Below are positions 43,819 through 53,033 of a DNA stretch of 64,000 nt, one piece after another. A program made the translations under genes and the position numbers. Under the pieces are notes generated by a model. That model had not been told where the DNA came from. It did not search any database and worked only from the letters and a program-made list of their open reading frames with translations. Source of the DNA: Acinetobacter apis (lineage in GTDB: Bacteria > Pseudomonadota > Gammaproteobacteria > Pseudomonadales > Moraxellaceae); contig NZ_FZLN01000001.1 of assembly GCF_900197575.1 (NCBI RefSeq), forward strand, positions 1,054,001-1,118,000, given 5' to 3'. The number at the start of each line of letters is the position of its first letter. Position 1 is the first letter of the stretch.

Positions 43819-45102
43819 ATGAATATTTTAGTACTCGGCGGCGGCGGTCGTGAACATGCTTTGGCATGGAAGATTGCACAAGACAGTCAAGTGAGTACCG
43901 TATTTGTTGCCCCAGGAAATGCAGGAACAGCAACAGAACCTAAATGTCAGAATTTAGCACTTAATATTTTAGACAATGCTGCGATTATTGAATTTGCACA
44001 AACGCAAAATATTGAACTGATTGTCGTTGGTCCTGAAGCACCATTGGTAAACGGTGTAGTTGATGCTGCACAACAAGCAGGTCTTAAAATTTGGGGACCT
44101 ACCCAATACGCAGCGCAGCTTGAAGGTTCAAAAGCATTTGCCAAAGACTTTTTAAAACGTCATCAAATTCCAACTGCTTTTTATGATGTATTTACTGAGG
44201 TTGACGCAGCCAAAGCATATATCAGCAAACATGGTGCACCAATTGTCATTAAAGCTGATGGCTTAGCGGCAGGTAAAGGCGTCATTGTTGCATTAACCAA
44301 TGAAGAGGCGTTTGCTGCAATTGACGATATGTTAGCAGGTAACAAATTTGGCGATGCTGGTAGTCGTGTTGTGATCGAAGAATTCCTTGCTGGCGAAGAA
44401 GCAAGTTTTATTTGTATGGTCGATGGCGATCACATCTTGCCTATGGCAACATCACAAGATCACAAACGCATTTTTGAAGGCGATCAAGGACCTAATACTG
44501 GCGGCATGGGTGCATATTCGCCTGCGCCTGTTGTGACAGATGAAGTTTTCAATCGTGTCATGCATGACATCATGCATCCAACCATTGAAGGCATGAAAAA
44601 AGATGGCCATGCTTATACAGGATTTTTATATGCAGGGCTAATGATTGATGAACACAATCAGCCACGTGTCATTGAATTTAATTGTCGCTTTGGTGACCCT
44701 GAAACACAACCAATTATGATGCGTTTAAAATCATCGTTAGTTGATTTAATCACTGCCGGTATTGATGGTCAATTGCCTGCAAGTGCTGATTGGGATGAAC
44801 GTAAATCGATTGGAATTGTGCTTGCATCAAAAGGCTATCCTGACAGTTCACACACAGGCGATGTCATTTCAGGTTTAGGACAATCACCTGTAGGCACCAA
44901 AGTATTTCATGCAGGAACAAAAACTGATGAAAATGGACGTATCTTAACTGCAGGCGGTCGTGTACTGTGTGTCACTGCTTTAGGTGACAGCGTATTAGAA
45001 GCGCAAGTGAATGCCATTGAAGTATGTGGTCAAATTAGTTTTGAAGGCATGCAATATCGTACTGATATTGGTTACCGTGCCATTGCAAGAGAACAAAGCT
45101 AA
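43819..45102 (+). CDS. purD: Phosphoribosylamine-glycine ligase (GAR synthetase)
   Basis: This 427-residue ATP-grasp enzyme joins glycine to phosphoribosylamine in purine synthesis. The N-terminal MNILVLGGGGREHALAWK, the ATP-grasp segment KADGLAAGKGV and the FNCRFGDPETQ motif are diagnostic. The gene lies downstream of purH as in many gammaproteobacteria. GGAG precedes the start codon. Confidence 0.97.
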   Translation: MNILVLGGGGREHALAWKIAQDSQVSTVFVAPGNAGTATEPKCQNLALNILDNAAIIEFAQTQNIELIVVGPEAPLVNGVVDAAQQAGLKIWGPTQYAAQLEGSKAFAKDFLKRHQIPTAFYDVFTEVDAAKAYISKHGAPIVIKADGLAAGKGVIVALTNEEAFAAIDDMLAGNKFGDAGSRVVIEEFLAGEEASFICMVDGDHILPMATSQDHKRIFEGDQGPNTGGMGAYSPAPVVTDEVFNRVMHDIMHPTIEGMKKDGHAYTGFLYAGLMIDEHNQPRVIEFNCRFGDPETQPIMMRLKSSLVDLITAGIDGQLPASADWDERKSIGIVLASKGYPDSSHTGDVISGLGQSPVGTKVFHAGTKTDENGRILTAGGRVLCVTALGDSVLEAQVNAIEVCGQISFEGMQYRTDIGYRAIAREQS

Positions 45103-45128
45103 CTGCTTATTTTTAAAAATAAATCTCT

Positions 45129-45161
45129 GTAATAGACGTGCTTATATAGCACGTTTATTAC
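45129..45161 (+). terminator. Hairpin after purD
   Basis: Fourteen-base arms (GTAATAGACGTGCT and AGCACGTTTATTAC, one G-T pair) enclose TATAT, starting 27 bases after the purD stop codon. The T-rich tail is short, so it is a probable rather than certain terminator. Confidence 0.6.
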
Positions 45162-45380
45162 ACTTTAATCGTAAAATATAAATATTGTAATGAATATTTT
45201 TCATAACGATTTTGAATTTTATTGTTTTGACATCTAAAATCTAGACTTTATACTGCCCTACTTTAAACAACCCCATGACCATCATATTCATACTTGACTG
45301 ATGTATTTTGCACAGACTGTATCGAATAATCATTTCTTGTTATGATGGGATAAATGTTCATAATCATTACATGTTCATGA

Positions 45381-45403
45381 ACTGTTTACGCTCTATAAAC
45401 AGT
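45381..45403 (+). promoter_or_regulatory. Inverted repeat upstream of metQ
   Basis: Arms ACTGTTTA and TAAACAGT enclose seven bases, about 64 bases before the metQ start codon. It could be an operator or a leader hairpin. It does not resemble the MetJ box. The role is unknown. Confidence 0.3.
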
Positions 45404-45466
45404 GCCCATGGGCTTGAAATATCAATAAGACCTCCGCGTCTATACAGAATTAGGATTATTCGCCTC

Positions 45467-46339
45467 ATGAAAAAATTATTGAGTGTTTTTTTAGGTGCAG
45501 GCCTGTTGTTTTCTGCTGGATGTAGCAAAGCACCATCAGATCAAGCAACAACACAAGATGGGCAAAAGCTCACTAAAATTGTTTTAGCATCTGACGGTTC
45601 AGACACAGATGTATGGCGTTATATCGCAACTTTACCTGCGACAAAAGCTGCAGGCATTGAGCTTGACGTCAAAAATATGCCTGACTATGTGGCAATGAAC
45701 AAAGCAACTGCATCAGGTGAAATTGATGTCAATGCATTTCAATCATATAACTACTTGGTTGCATACAACACCCAAAACCCTGATAAATTAGTGCCGTTTG
45801 CAACCACGTATATTGAACCGATGGGCATCTACTCAAGCAAATACAAAAAAGTAGATGAAATTAAAAATAAAGCTGAAATTGCAATTCCAAATGACACATC
45901 AAACCAAGCACGTGCATTGTCTTTACTGAAAAGTGCGGGCTTAATTGATCTTAAAGCAGGCTTTGATCCAATTCATGGTCAACTTAAAGATATTACTGCA
46001 AACCCAAAACAACTACAGTTTAAATTGATTCCAATGGCAACTGCTGTACGTGTAATGAGTGATGTTGATGCAATTGTACTTGGTAATACGCTTGCACTTG
46101 AAGGTGGTCTTAATGTATTAAAAGATGCATTATTCTATGAGCCAATTAACCAATCAACTAAACTCAACATTAACTTGCTTGTTACTTCTGAAGCGAAAAA
46201 AGACAACCCAGCATTCCAAAAACTGGTTCCGCTCTACCACAGCGAAGAAGTGAAGAAATTTATTGCTGATCGTTTTGGCGGTACGAAAATTGATGTAAAT
46301 AAACCAATTAGCTATCTGACTGAAACACAGTCTCAGTAG
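45467..46339 (+). CDS. metQ: Methionine ABC transporter substrate-binding lipoprotein
   Basis: This 290-residue lipoprotein binds methionine at the outer face of the inner membrane. The signal ends in the lipobox FSAGC with Cys19. The body (VDVNAFQSYNYL-type segment and PNDTSNQARAL) is that of the MetQ/NlpA family. The frame extends back to 45308 without homology, so ATG 46467-style upstream choices are rejected in favour of ATG 45467, with AGGA upstream. metN and metI follow, but a terminator-like hairpin lies between metQ and metN. Confidence 0.92.
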   Translation: MKKLLSVFLGAGLLFSAGCSKAPSDQATTQDGQKLTKIVLASDGSDTDVWRYIATLPATKAAGIELDVKNMPDYVAMNKATASGEIDVNAFQSYNYLVAYNTQNPDKLVPFATTYIEPMGIYSSKYKKVDEIKNKAEIAIPNDTSNQARALSLLKSAGLIDLKAGFDPIHGQLKDITANPKQLQFKLIPMATAVRVMSDVDAIVLGNTLALEGGLNVLKDALFYEPINQSTKLNINLLVTSEAKKDNPAFQKLVPLYHSEEVKKFIADRFGGTKIDVNKPISYLTETQSQ

Positions 46340-46355
46340 ATTTCACCACTTACTC

Positions 46356-46394
46356 AAAACAGGTAAAGTTCGTTTCACTTTACCTGTTTTTATT
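46356..46394 (+). terminator. Intrinsic terminator between metQ and metN
   Basis: Fourteen-base arms (AAAACAGGTAAAGT and ACTTTACCTGTTTT) enclose a seven-base loop and run into TTATTTAT. It starts 17 bases after the metQ stop codon and about 22 bases before metN. It would let metQ be made in excess of the transporter core. Confidence 0.85.
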
Positions 46395-46415
46395 TATCAT
46401 ATAGTTCTTGACCAC

Positions 46416-47435
46416 ATGATTGAATTTAAAAATATTTCCAAGCATTACATGCTGAATGGCCAACGTATTACGGCTTTAAATCAGATTAATCTTACCATTC
46501 CTGAAGGCAGTATTTTCGGCATTATTGGCTATAGTGGTGCTGGGAAAAGTACATTAATACGTTTAATCAATCTATTAGAACGTCCAAGTGCAGGACAGAT
46601 TATCATTAATCAAAAAGACTTCACTGCATTAGATGCGCGGGCGTTACGTCAAGAGCGTGCCAATATTGGCATGATTTTTCAGCATTTTAATTTAATGCAA
46701 ACCAAAACTGTCTCAGAAAATATTGAAATGCCAATGCGTTTACTTGGCTATAATAAATCGGAGCGTCAAAAGCGACTAAATGAGCTGCTTGAGTTTATTG
46801 ACCTAACACATAAAAAAAATGCTTATCCTGATGAACTGTCAGGTGGTCAAAAACAACGTGTTGGCATTGCACGAGCACTGACCAATCACCCTAAAATTTT
46901 ACTTTGTGATGAGGCAACCTCTGCCCTAGATCCACAAACCACGCAGTCAGTACTTGATCTATTAAAAAAGATTAATCGCGAACAAAACATCACGATTGTG
47001 ATGGTCACCCATGAAATGGATGTGATTGAAAAAGTCTGTGACCATATTGCTGTTATGGAAGCAGGTGATGTGATTGAACAAGGTGCTACCGTTGAAATTT
47101 TCAGTCGTCCAAAGCATCCCACAACACAAAACTTTATTCAAACGGTATTACAACAGCACTTGCCTGTAAATATTTTAAATCAGCTTGAAAACCAACAACA
47201 ACATAGTATTTATCGCTTACAGTTTTTAGGTCGCTCAGCGCAAACACCCGTTATTCAAGCCATGATTAAACAGTTTGATATTAGTCTCAATATTTTGTTC
47301 GCCAATATGACTGAAATTGATGGCACGGTAATTGGCCAAATGTTTGTCCAACTGCTTGGCCCTGATGTCAATCAAGCCATCGAACACCTTAAACAACATG
47401 ATGTGTCTGTATCTCACGCAGGAGTCGACCAATGA
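46416..47435 (+). CDS. metN: Methionine ABC transporter ATPase
   Basis: This 339-residue ATPase has Walker A GYSGAGKS near residue 38, the signature LSGGQKQRVGIARAL, Walker B CDEATSALDP and the His switch in VTHEMDV. A C-terminal NIL domain at about residues 265-339 is the methionine-sensing regulatory domain of MetN. The end overlaps the start of metI by 4 bases (ATGA). Confidence 0.95.
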   Translation: MIEFKNISKHYMLNGQRITALNQINLTIPEGSIFGIIGYSGAGKSTLIRLINLLERPSAGQIIINQKDFTALDARALRQERANIGMIFQHFNLMQTKTVSENIEMPMRLLGYNKSERQKRLNELLEFIDLTHKKNAYPDELSGGQKQRVGIARALTNHPKILLCDEATSALDPQTTQSVLDLLKKINREQNITIVMVTHEMDVIEKVCDHIAVMEAGDVIEQGATVEIFSRPKHPTTQNFIQTVLQQHLPVNILNQLENQQQHSIYRLQFLGRSAQTPVIQAMIKQFDISLNILFANMTEIDGTVIGQMFVQLLGPDVNQAIEHLKQHDVSVSHAGVDQ

Positions 47436-48127
47436 GAGATATAATTGTTCAATGGCTCACAAAGCTTACCGCTCCTGTTTGGCATAGCTTTGTTAGTGTA
47501 GATGATTTCATTACCGCTTTAGAACAAACCATTTACATGGTATTTATTGCGTTTATATTTGGCGCAATTTGGGGGTTTTTACAAGCAATTACCCTATTAC
47601 TGACTCGCCCAAATGGAATTTTACCCAACCAAGCGATTTATCAAATACTAAACCCGATTGTGAATGCACTCCGTTCATTGCCTTTTGTTATTTTAATGAT
47701 TGCCATGATTCCCATCACCAAACTCATCACAGGTCGTACTATTGGTACTGCTGCTGCGATTGTCCCTTTGGTGGCATATATTGGACCTTATATGGGACGA
47801 CTCATTGAAACTTCACTGCTAGAAGTCAATGAAGGTATTATTGAATCTGCACAAGCTATGGGAGCCTCACCTTTACAGATTGTGTTTAAATTTATTTTAC
47901 CTGAAGCAAAAAGTTCATTGATTTTGAATCTGACCACCGCAAATATCAGCTTAATTGGTGCAACTGCAATGGCTGGTGTGGTCGGCGGTGGTGGCATTGG
48001 AGATTTGGCATATGCCTATGGTTATCAACGTTTCGATAACTTTATTATGATTGTCACTGTGATTGCACTTTTACTCTTGGTCCAAATTGCACAGACCGTC
48101 GGCACATGGTTATCGCAGCGCCGTTAA
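47432..48127 (+). CDS. metI: Methionine ABC transporter permease
   Basis: This 231-residue inner-membrane permease has about five spans and the coupling-loop segment ESAQAMGASPLQIVFKFILPEA. Family members pair with MetN. The start overlaps the metN stop codon, so translation is coupled. A strong terminator follows. Confidence 0.94.
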   Translation: MRDIIVQWLTKLTAPVWHSFVSVDDFITALEQTIYMVFIAFIFGAIWGFLQAITLLLTRPNGILPNQAIYQILNPIVNALRSLPFVILMIAMIPITKLITGRTIGTAAAIVPLVAYIGPYMGRLIETSLLEVNEGIIESAQAMGASPLQIVFKFILPEAKSSLILNLTTANISLIGATAMAGVVGGGGIGDLAYAYGYQRFDNFIMIVTVIALLLLVQIAQTVGTWLSQRR

Positions 48128-48133
48128 AATACT

Positions 48134-48160
48134 AAAAGCGAGTCATTGACTCGCTTTTTT
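48134..48160. terminator. Bidirectional terminator after metI
   Basis: Stem AAAAGCGAGT pairs with ACTCGCTTTT around a five-base loop and is followed by TT. It lies between metI (+) and the convergent barrel gene (-) and can serve both. Confidence 0.9.
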
Positions 48161-48176
48161 CTCACTTGCAATGTCA

Positions 48177-48827
48177 TTAAAATCGATACATCACGCCTAA
48201 TTTTGCCATTGGCTGCCATGCTTCACCGCGAGACAATTTAACATCTGATTTTTGTGCTGCTGTATCTACATGATCCATGATTAAATGAAGCTGTGGATGA
48301 CCTGTATAATACATACCAACTTCTGCCACCATTCCCCAATGCAATCCTAAAATGGGGCGTATACCGATCCCTAAATAGGGCGCGATCGTATTTTTATATT
48401 CGAGCTGTCCAAATGCTTGCCCATCTGTTTTAGAGGTTAAATTATAGGTTTGATCCATATAAGCAAAACCACCTGCCATATAAAATGACTTTAATATGAT
48501 ATTTGAATGTCGATTCCACGGTTCAATGGCGGTATTTACATACCAAAAACGCTGATCCTGTTGCTTGGTATGATAGCGAACGCCTCCCACACGCATGCTA
48601 CGCGGTGAAACCACTTCGCCACGTGCATATCCTGCAATGACATTCACTTTAGGATGTACATCCCAAATAACAGAACCTCCATACCCCATGGTTCCGATAT
48701 CAAGACTCAATGCAATCGGTATATATTGCTCAGCAGTTGAATTACCTCCAACGATCACTTGTTCGTCTGCCATAACAGGCATGCTCATCCAATAAGCAAC
48801 CAAGCAACATACAGTTTTTAGATTCAT
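48177..48827 (-). CDS. Outer-membrane beta-barrel protein of unknown function
   Basis: This 216-residue protein has a signal peptide ending near PVMADE at about residue 21. Alternating hydrophobic/polar strands and glycine- and tyrosine-rich turns follow, and it ends in Phe (VMYRF), the usual signal for barrel assembly. The size fits an eight-strand barrel. It is not clearly OmpW or OmpA. It is convergent with metI and stands alone. Function unknown. Confidence 0.68.
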   Translation of the reverse strand: MNLKTVCCLVAYWMSMPVMADEQVIVGGNSTAEQYIPIALSLDIGTMGYGGSVIWDVHPKVNVIAGYARGEVVSPRSMRVGGVRYHTKQQDQRFWYVNTAIEPWNRHSNIILKSFYMAGGFAYMDQTYNLTSKTDGQAFGQLEYKNTIAPYLGIGIRPILGLHWGMVAEVGMYYTGHPQLHLIMDHVDTAAQKSDVKLSRGEAWQPMAKLGVMYRF

Positions 48828-49182
48828 TTAAATCAAACTTCTATAAAATATAATGTATTTAAATCAATAGAATATAGCTTTCAATCACCACACTCATTTA
48901 ATCCGATACTTTGTTGCCATTATCATAAAAGAATGAAAGGTGGGATTCAATGTTGAATGGTTTGAAATCCTAATCAGGCACCAAAGCATAAGGATCTATA
49001 CAAAATTTAAACGATCTTCCCTATCCATTTATTCTAAAGCCGATAAAATAAAAGTCATTATGCAATTCGTTTCACGCCATACCAATTCATCACACTTGAG
49101 TTAGCCTAAAATTTAGCCTCCTTAATCTAATTTTTTAGTGTAAAATCAATGCAAATTTAAACGGGACTTGGAAATTAAGACT
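48828..49182. other. Divergent intergenic region upstream of dapD
   Basis: This AT-rich gap should hold the promoters of the barrel gene (-) and dapD (+). TAAAAT at 49141-49146 is a possible -10 for dapD, without a good -35. No gene or RNA was recognised. Confidence 0.4.
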
Positions 49183-50004
49183 ATGTCAGAACTCACAACG
49201 ATTATTGAACAAGCTTTTGAAAACCGTGCTAACTTTACTGCGGCAGATTGCCCCGCAGAAATTCGTCAAGCTGTAGAAACTGCGCTTGAAGGTTTAGACA
49301 ATGGGTCTTTACGTGTTGCAGAAAAAATTGATGGCGAATGGGTTGTTCACCAATGGTTGAAAAAAGCAGTACTTTTATCATTTAAATTAAATGACAATAA
49401 GCCAGTTGAAGCAGGTGACCTTGCATTTTTTGACAAAGTAGACACTAAATTTTCAGGTTGGACTGAAGCACAATTTAAAGAAGCAAATATCCGTGTGGTA
49501 CCACCTGCTGTTGCACGTCGTGGTAGCTTCCAAGCTAAAAATGTAATTTTGATGCCATCTTACGTCAACATTGGTGCTTATGTGGGTGAAAACACTATGG
49601 TTGACACATGGGCAACTGTAGGTTCATGTGCACAAATTGGTAAAAATGTTCACTTATCTGGCGGTGTAGGAATTGGTGGTGTACTTGAGCCATTACAAGC
49701 AAACCCGACAATTATTGAAGACAACTGCTTTATCGGTGCACGTTCAGAAATCGTTGAAGGTGTGATTGTAGAAGAAGGCGCTGTTATTTCTATGGGCGTT
49801 TATATTGGTCAATCAACTCGTATTTATGACCGTGAAACAGGTGAAATTCACTACGGCCGTGTACCAGCAGGTTCAGTTGTTGTTCCAGGTAGCTTACCGT
49901 CTAAAGATGGCAAATATAGCTTATATGCTGCAATCATCGTGAAAAAAGTAGATGCACAAACACGTGCTAAAACCAGCTTAAATGATTTATTACGTGCTGA
50001 CTAA
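49183..50004 (+). CDS. dapD: Tetrahydrodipicolinate N-succinyltransferase
   Basis: This 273-residue left-handed beta-helix enzyme succinylates tetrahydrodipicolinate in lysine and diaminopimelate synthesis. Hexapeptide repeats run from about residue 100 to 210 (such as [16 protein letters not shown]), and the [15 protein letters not shown] segment is typical. A TTG at 49168 is in frame, but ATG 49183 matches the family N-terminus and length. Confidence 0.97.
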   Translation: MSELTTIIEQAFENRANFTAADCPAEIRQAVETALEGLDNGSLRVAEKIDGEWVVHQWLKKAVLLSFKLNDNKPVEAGDLAFFDKVDTKFSGWTEAQFKEANIRVVPPAVARRGSFQAKNVILMPSYVNIGAYVGENTMVDTWATVGSCAQIGKNVHLSGGVGIGGVLEPLQANPTIIEDNCFIGARSEIVEGVIVEEGAVISMGVYIGQSTRIYDRETGEIHYGRVPAGSVVVPGSLPSKDGKYSLYAAIIVKKVDAQTRAKTSLNDLLRAD

Positions 50005-50022
50005 TTGATTTGGTTCACACAG

Positions 50023-50054
50023 TCTCTACGATCATCAGATCGTAGGGATTTTTC
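50023..50054 (+). terminator. Intrinsic terminator after dapD
   Basis: An 11-base stem (TCTCTACGATC with GATCGTAGGGA, one G-T pair) closes on ATCA and is followed by TTTTTCTTTTT. It starts 19 bases after the dapD stop codon. Confidence 0.9.
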
Positions 50055-50079
50055 TTTTTAAAGTAGGGCTCATTCTGCT

Positions 50080-50796
50080 ATGACAACATCTTCTCTTCGC
50101 TCTCAAGCAATTCCTGTGACCAATCCTTCAGCAGGACTTAGAATCACAGAAATTTTTTACTCTTTGCAAGGTGAGGCTGACACAGCAGGACTCCCTACCG
50201 TTTTTATTCGTCTCACAGGCTGTCCATTACGCTGTACTTATTGTGACACCACCTATTCATTTGAAGGTGGGCAACGCCAAACCTTAGAGTCAATTATTGA
50301 CACAGCCAAAAGTCATAACACTCCTTATATTTGTGTCACAGGCGGTGAACCATTGGCACAGCCAAACTGTATACCGCTACTTAAACAACTGTGTGACTTA
50401 GGTTTTGATGTGTCTTTAGAAACCAGCGGTGCATTAGACGTATCACAGGTCGACCCACGTGTCTCAAAAGTTTTAGACTTAAAAACGCCTGCATCAGGTG
50501 AATCTCATCGCAATTTAATGAGTAACCTTGATCATTTAACACCAAGAGACCAAATTAAATTTGTCATTTGTGACCGTAACGATTATGAATGGTCTAAACA
50601 ACAAGTTTTAGATTATCAGCTTAACCAAAAAGTAAATACTGTTTGGTTTTCACCTGCATTTGCAGTTGACAAAACGCAAGCAAAATTGCCTCGCTTTGCT
50701 CGTGATTTAGCACAATGGCTGTTAGAAGATCATATTCCTGTACGCTTTCAACTTCAGCTTCATAAACTGTTATGGCAAGATGAAATGGGTCGCTAA
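50080..50796 (+). CDS. queE: 7-carboxy-7-deazaguanine synthase
   Basis: This 238-residue radical-SAM enzyme makes the deazaguanine core for queuosine. The cluster cysteines are Cys48, Cys52 and Cys55 (CX3CX2C), preceded by IFYSLQGE and followed by CVTGGEPLAQ. It lies 23 bases before queC on the same strand, a common pairing. queD is not in the window. Confidence 0.93.
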   Translation: MTTSSLRSQAIPVTNPSAGLRITEIFYSLQGEADTAGLPTVFIRLTGCPLRCTYCDTTYSFEGGQRQTLESIIDTAKSHNTPYICVTGGEPLAQPNCIPLLKQLCDLGFDVSLETSGALDVSQVDPRVSKVLDLKTPASGESHRNLMSNLDHLTPRDQIKFVICDRNDYEWSKQQVLDYQLNQKVNTVWFSPAFAVDKTQAKLPRFARDLAQWLLEDHIPVRFQLQLHKLLWQDEMGR

Positions 50797-50819
50797 ATTA
50801 AAAAGAATTGGAGAAATGT

Positions 50820-51485
50820 ATGCGCACGCGTGCGATTGTTTTATTGTCTGGTGGATTAGATTCAACAACCTGTTTAGCTTGGGCTCAAGCCAATTACGAC
50901 TGCGTTGCATTAAGCTTCCAATATGGCCAGCGCTCATCGACTGAACTTGAAGCTGCAAAAAAATTAGCTGAACAGTCTAATGTCCCTCATCACATCATTA
51001 ACATTGATTTAGGACGCTTAGGTGGCTCAGCATTAACAGATCACAGCATAGATGTGCCAGAGCAATTGAATGAAGGGATACCTGTAACCTATGTTCCTGC
51101 ACGTAATACCATTTTTCTATCTTATGCCCTTGCTGCAGCAGAGGTTTATGAAGCACAAGCCATTGTGATTGGGGTTAATGCCGTAGATTATTCCGGCTAT
51201 CCAGATTGCCGACCAGAATATATTGATGCCTTTGCAAAACTTGCAACTTTAGCGACCAAAGCGGGTGTTGAAGGTACACCATTAAAAATTGAAACACCTC
51301 TGTTACATTTATCTAAAGCGAATATCATACGCTTAGGTCTAGAACATGGTGTAGACTACAGTCAAACGGTCTCTTGTTACCAAGCGGATAGTCAAGGCCA
51401 AGCCTGCGGTAAATGTGACAGTTGTCGCTTACGTAAAGATGGCTTTGCTGAAGCTGGAGTTGAAGACCCAACACGCTATGTCTAG
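50820..51485 (+). CDS. queC: 7-cyano-7-deazaguanine synthase
   Basis: This 221-residue ATP-dependent enzyme converts carboxy-deazaguanine to preQ0 in queuosine synthesis. The PP-loop motif [11 protein letters not shown] is at about residues 7-17. Four C-terminal cysteines (SCYQAD, then ACGKCDSC) bind zinc. A TTG at 50808 is in frame, but ATG 50820 has GGAG at 50810-50813, 6 bases upstream. Confidence 0.96.
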   Translation: MRTRAIVLLSGGLDSTTCLAWAQANYDCVALSFQYGQRSSTELEAAKKLAEQSNVPHHIINIDLGRLGGSALTDHSIDVPEQLNEGIPVTYVPARNTIFLSYALAAAEVYEAQAIVIGVNAVDYSGYPDCRPEYIDAFAKLATLATKAGVEGTPLKIETPLLHLSKANIIRLGLEHGVDYSQTVSCYQADSQGQACGKCDSCRLRKDGFAEAGVEDPTRYV

Positions 51486-51504
51486 ACATAAAAGGGACAA
51501 CCAT

Positions 51505-51906
51505 ATGAACTTTTTAAAATCAAAAACTGTATATTCTACCCTATTTGCTTTGGTCAGCTTGACTGCAACTGCATCACATGCAGCACAAGACCCATCAAAA
51601 AGTTCAAATGTTCGCGGTACATTAATCAGTAACTGTAAAGAAAGCGCGACCAAGGCTGGCAAATTAAGCGCTGGTGAAGTTGATAAATTCTGTACCTGTC
51701 AAGTTGATGCTGAAGGCAGCTTAACTAAAGCACAAGAATGGCAAATTATCAGTACAGTAAACCAAAAGAAAAGCCCTAGCAGCTTGCCATTTATCCAACA
51801 ACAAAACAAATCAATCCAAACATGTTTTGGTCCACAGTTAACCGCTAAATTAAAACAGTTAACTGAAGAAGCAATGAAGTCTCAAGCTGCTGCACCAAAA
51901 CAATAA
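51505..51906 (+). CDS. Secreted small protein with four cysteines
   Basis: This 133-residue protein has a signal peptide with cleavage after ASHA at about residue 26. The mature part has four cysteines (in SNCKES, CTCQ and CFGP) and is largely helical and polar, consistent with a disulfide-bonded periplasmic protein. AAGGG lies upstream of ATG 51505. It lies 19 bases after queC and ends at a TTCG terminator. No family recognised. Confidence 0.68.
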   Translation: MNFLKSKTVYSTLFALVSLTATASHAAQDPSKSSNVRGTLISNCKESATKAGKLSAGEVDKFCTCQVDAEGSLTKAQEWQIISTVNQKKSPSSLPFIQQQNKSIQTCFGPQLTAKLKQLTEEAMKSQAAAPKQ

Positions 51907-51924
51907 CTGATATACTGTTATTTT

Positions 51925-51952
51925 CTAGCCACTTCGGTGGCTAGTTTTTATT
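51925..51952 (+). terminator. TTCG-loop terminator
   Basis: Stem CTAGCCAC pairs with GTGGCTAG around TTCG and is followed by TTTTTATT. It ends the transcript of the secreted protein and lies just before bcp. Confidence 0.94.
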
Positions 51953-51965
51953 GAGGCAGATAACT

Positions 51966-52424
51966 ATGGAAACCATTACCCTTCCCGATCATGTGTTTTT
52001 AACAGCACAAGGTGAAATTAATTTAACCCAATTAGACACAGATTGGCTGGTGTTATACTTTTATCCTAAAGACTCAACACCTGGCTGTACCACACAGGCT
52101 GTTGGTTTTTCATGTTTAATTGATCAATTTAATGACCGCCAGACGAGAGTGATTGGCATTTCACGTGATTCTGTGAAAACCCATCAAAACTTTATCGCAA
52201 AGCAAGCACTCACTATTGACCTCATCAGCGATAAAGACGAAACCCTGTGTAAACATTTTGATGTAATTAAAGAAAAAAATATGTATGGCAAACAAGTCAT
52301 GGGAATTGAGCGTTCAACCTTTATTTTCCATCAAGGTCAACTTGTTCAAAGCTATCGTAAAGTTAAAGCTGCAGGACATGCAGAACAAGTCCTTGCTGAC
52401 TTAACCACACTACAAGCACAATAA
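51966..52424 (+). CDS. bcp: Bcp-type peroxiredoxin with altered resolving cysteine
   Basis: This 152-residue thiol peroxidase reduces hydroperoxides. The peroxidatic Cys41 is in STPGCTTQA. In most Bcp proteins a second cysteine lies five residues later; here that position (46) is Val, while Cys50 is nine residues after Cys41. The catalytic cycle may therefore be one-Cys or use Cys50. ATG 51966 has GAGG upstream; the longer TTG frame from 51951 is rejected. It is convergent with yceI, with 4 bases between stop codons. Confidence 0.88.
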   Translation: METITLPDHVFLTAQGEINLTQLDTDWLVLYFYPKDSTPGCTTQAVGFSCLIDQFNDRQTRVIGISRDSVKTHQNFIAKQALTIDLISDKDETLCKHFDVIKEKNMYGKQVMGIERSTFIFHQGQLVQSYRKVKAAGHAEQVLADLTTLQAQ

Positions 52425-52428
52425 TCTA

Positions 52429-53001
52429 TTATTTGGGAATTAACTCACCTTCAACATAGATGTTCACTCGATCTGTTAAAGCACCAAACTTTGATTTCAT
52501 GGCAAAATTTCGACTTTCAATTTGTGTATTGGCTTCAAAGTCTAAATTTTGACCCTCTTTTTGTGGAATAATACTGGTATTAAACACGACAGGTCGAGTT
52601 TTTCCTTTAATTGTAAGATTGCCAAAAATATTATATTGATGATGACCTAACGATTGAATTTGGGTACTTTGAAAAGTGATTTCTTTAAACTTTTGCGCAT
52701 TGAATAAATCTTCACCTAACATCATTGTCTGTAAAGAACTATTGCCTGTTTTCATACTTGGTACTTGAATTACAAAATTAATTTGAGTTTGATCAAGATG
52801 TGCCTCATCAAAGACCAAACGAGAGTTCACCTGTTCAAACTCTGCTTCAACAACTTTCAAGCCCAACTTTTTAATATAAAAGCCAACATCACCATCACTA
52901 GATAAATGATAGGTTTCCGCACGCGCAAATGAACTACTGATTCCCCATAAACATAGCGTTAATAAAAACAGAATATGCCTGTAGTGTGTTTTCGATAACA
53001 T
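52429..53001 (-). CDS. YceI-family periplasmic lipid-binding-like protein
   Basis: This 190-residue exported protein has a signal peptide ending near SFARAET at about residue 29 and the YceI lipocalin-like fold. Strands include GDVGFYIKKLG, NAQKFKEITFQST and FGNLTIKGKTRPV. The family binds isoprenoids or other amphiphiles in the periplasm. TTG 53004 is an alternative start with slightly better spacing from GGAG. It follows the NadM-like gene on the same strand. Confidence 0.82.
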   Translation of the reverse strand: MLSKTHYRHILFLLTLCLWGISSSFARAETYHLSSDGDVGFYIKKLGLKVVEAEFEQVNSRLVFDEAHLDQTQINFVIQVPSMKTGNSSLQTMMLGEDLFNAQKFKEITFQSTQIQSLGHHQYNIFGNLTIKGKTRPVVFNTSIIPQKEGQNLDFEANTQIESRNFAMKSKFGALTDRVNIYVEGELIPK

Positions 53002-53033
53002 CAATTCAGCTTACTCCACTGATAAAACAAAAT

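Larger units (their letters stand above)
45103..45466. other. Intergenic region between purD and metQ
   Basis: It holds an inverted repeat just after purD (45129-45161) and two symmetric elements before metQ. These are GTTCATGAAC at 45373-45382 and the 8-base-arm repeat at 45381-45403. A SAM riboswitch was looked for and not recognised. No gene was seen. Confidence 0.4.

Noticed and set aside
45230..45466. SAM riboswitch or MetJ box upstream of metQ
   Set aside because: I looked for the conserved cores of known SAM riboswitches and for AGACGTCT repeats. Only AGAC and GTCT six bases apart near 45429-45442 was found, which is too weak.
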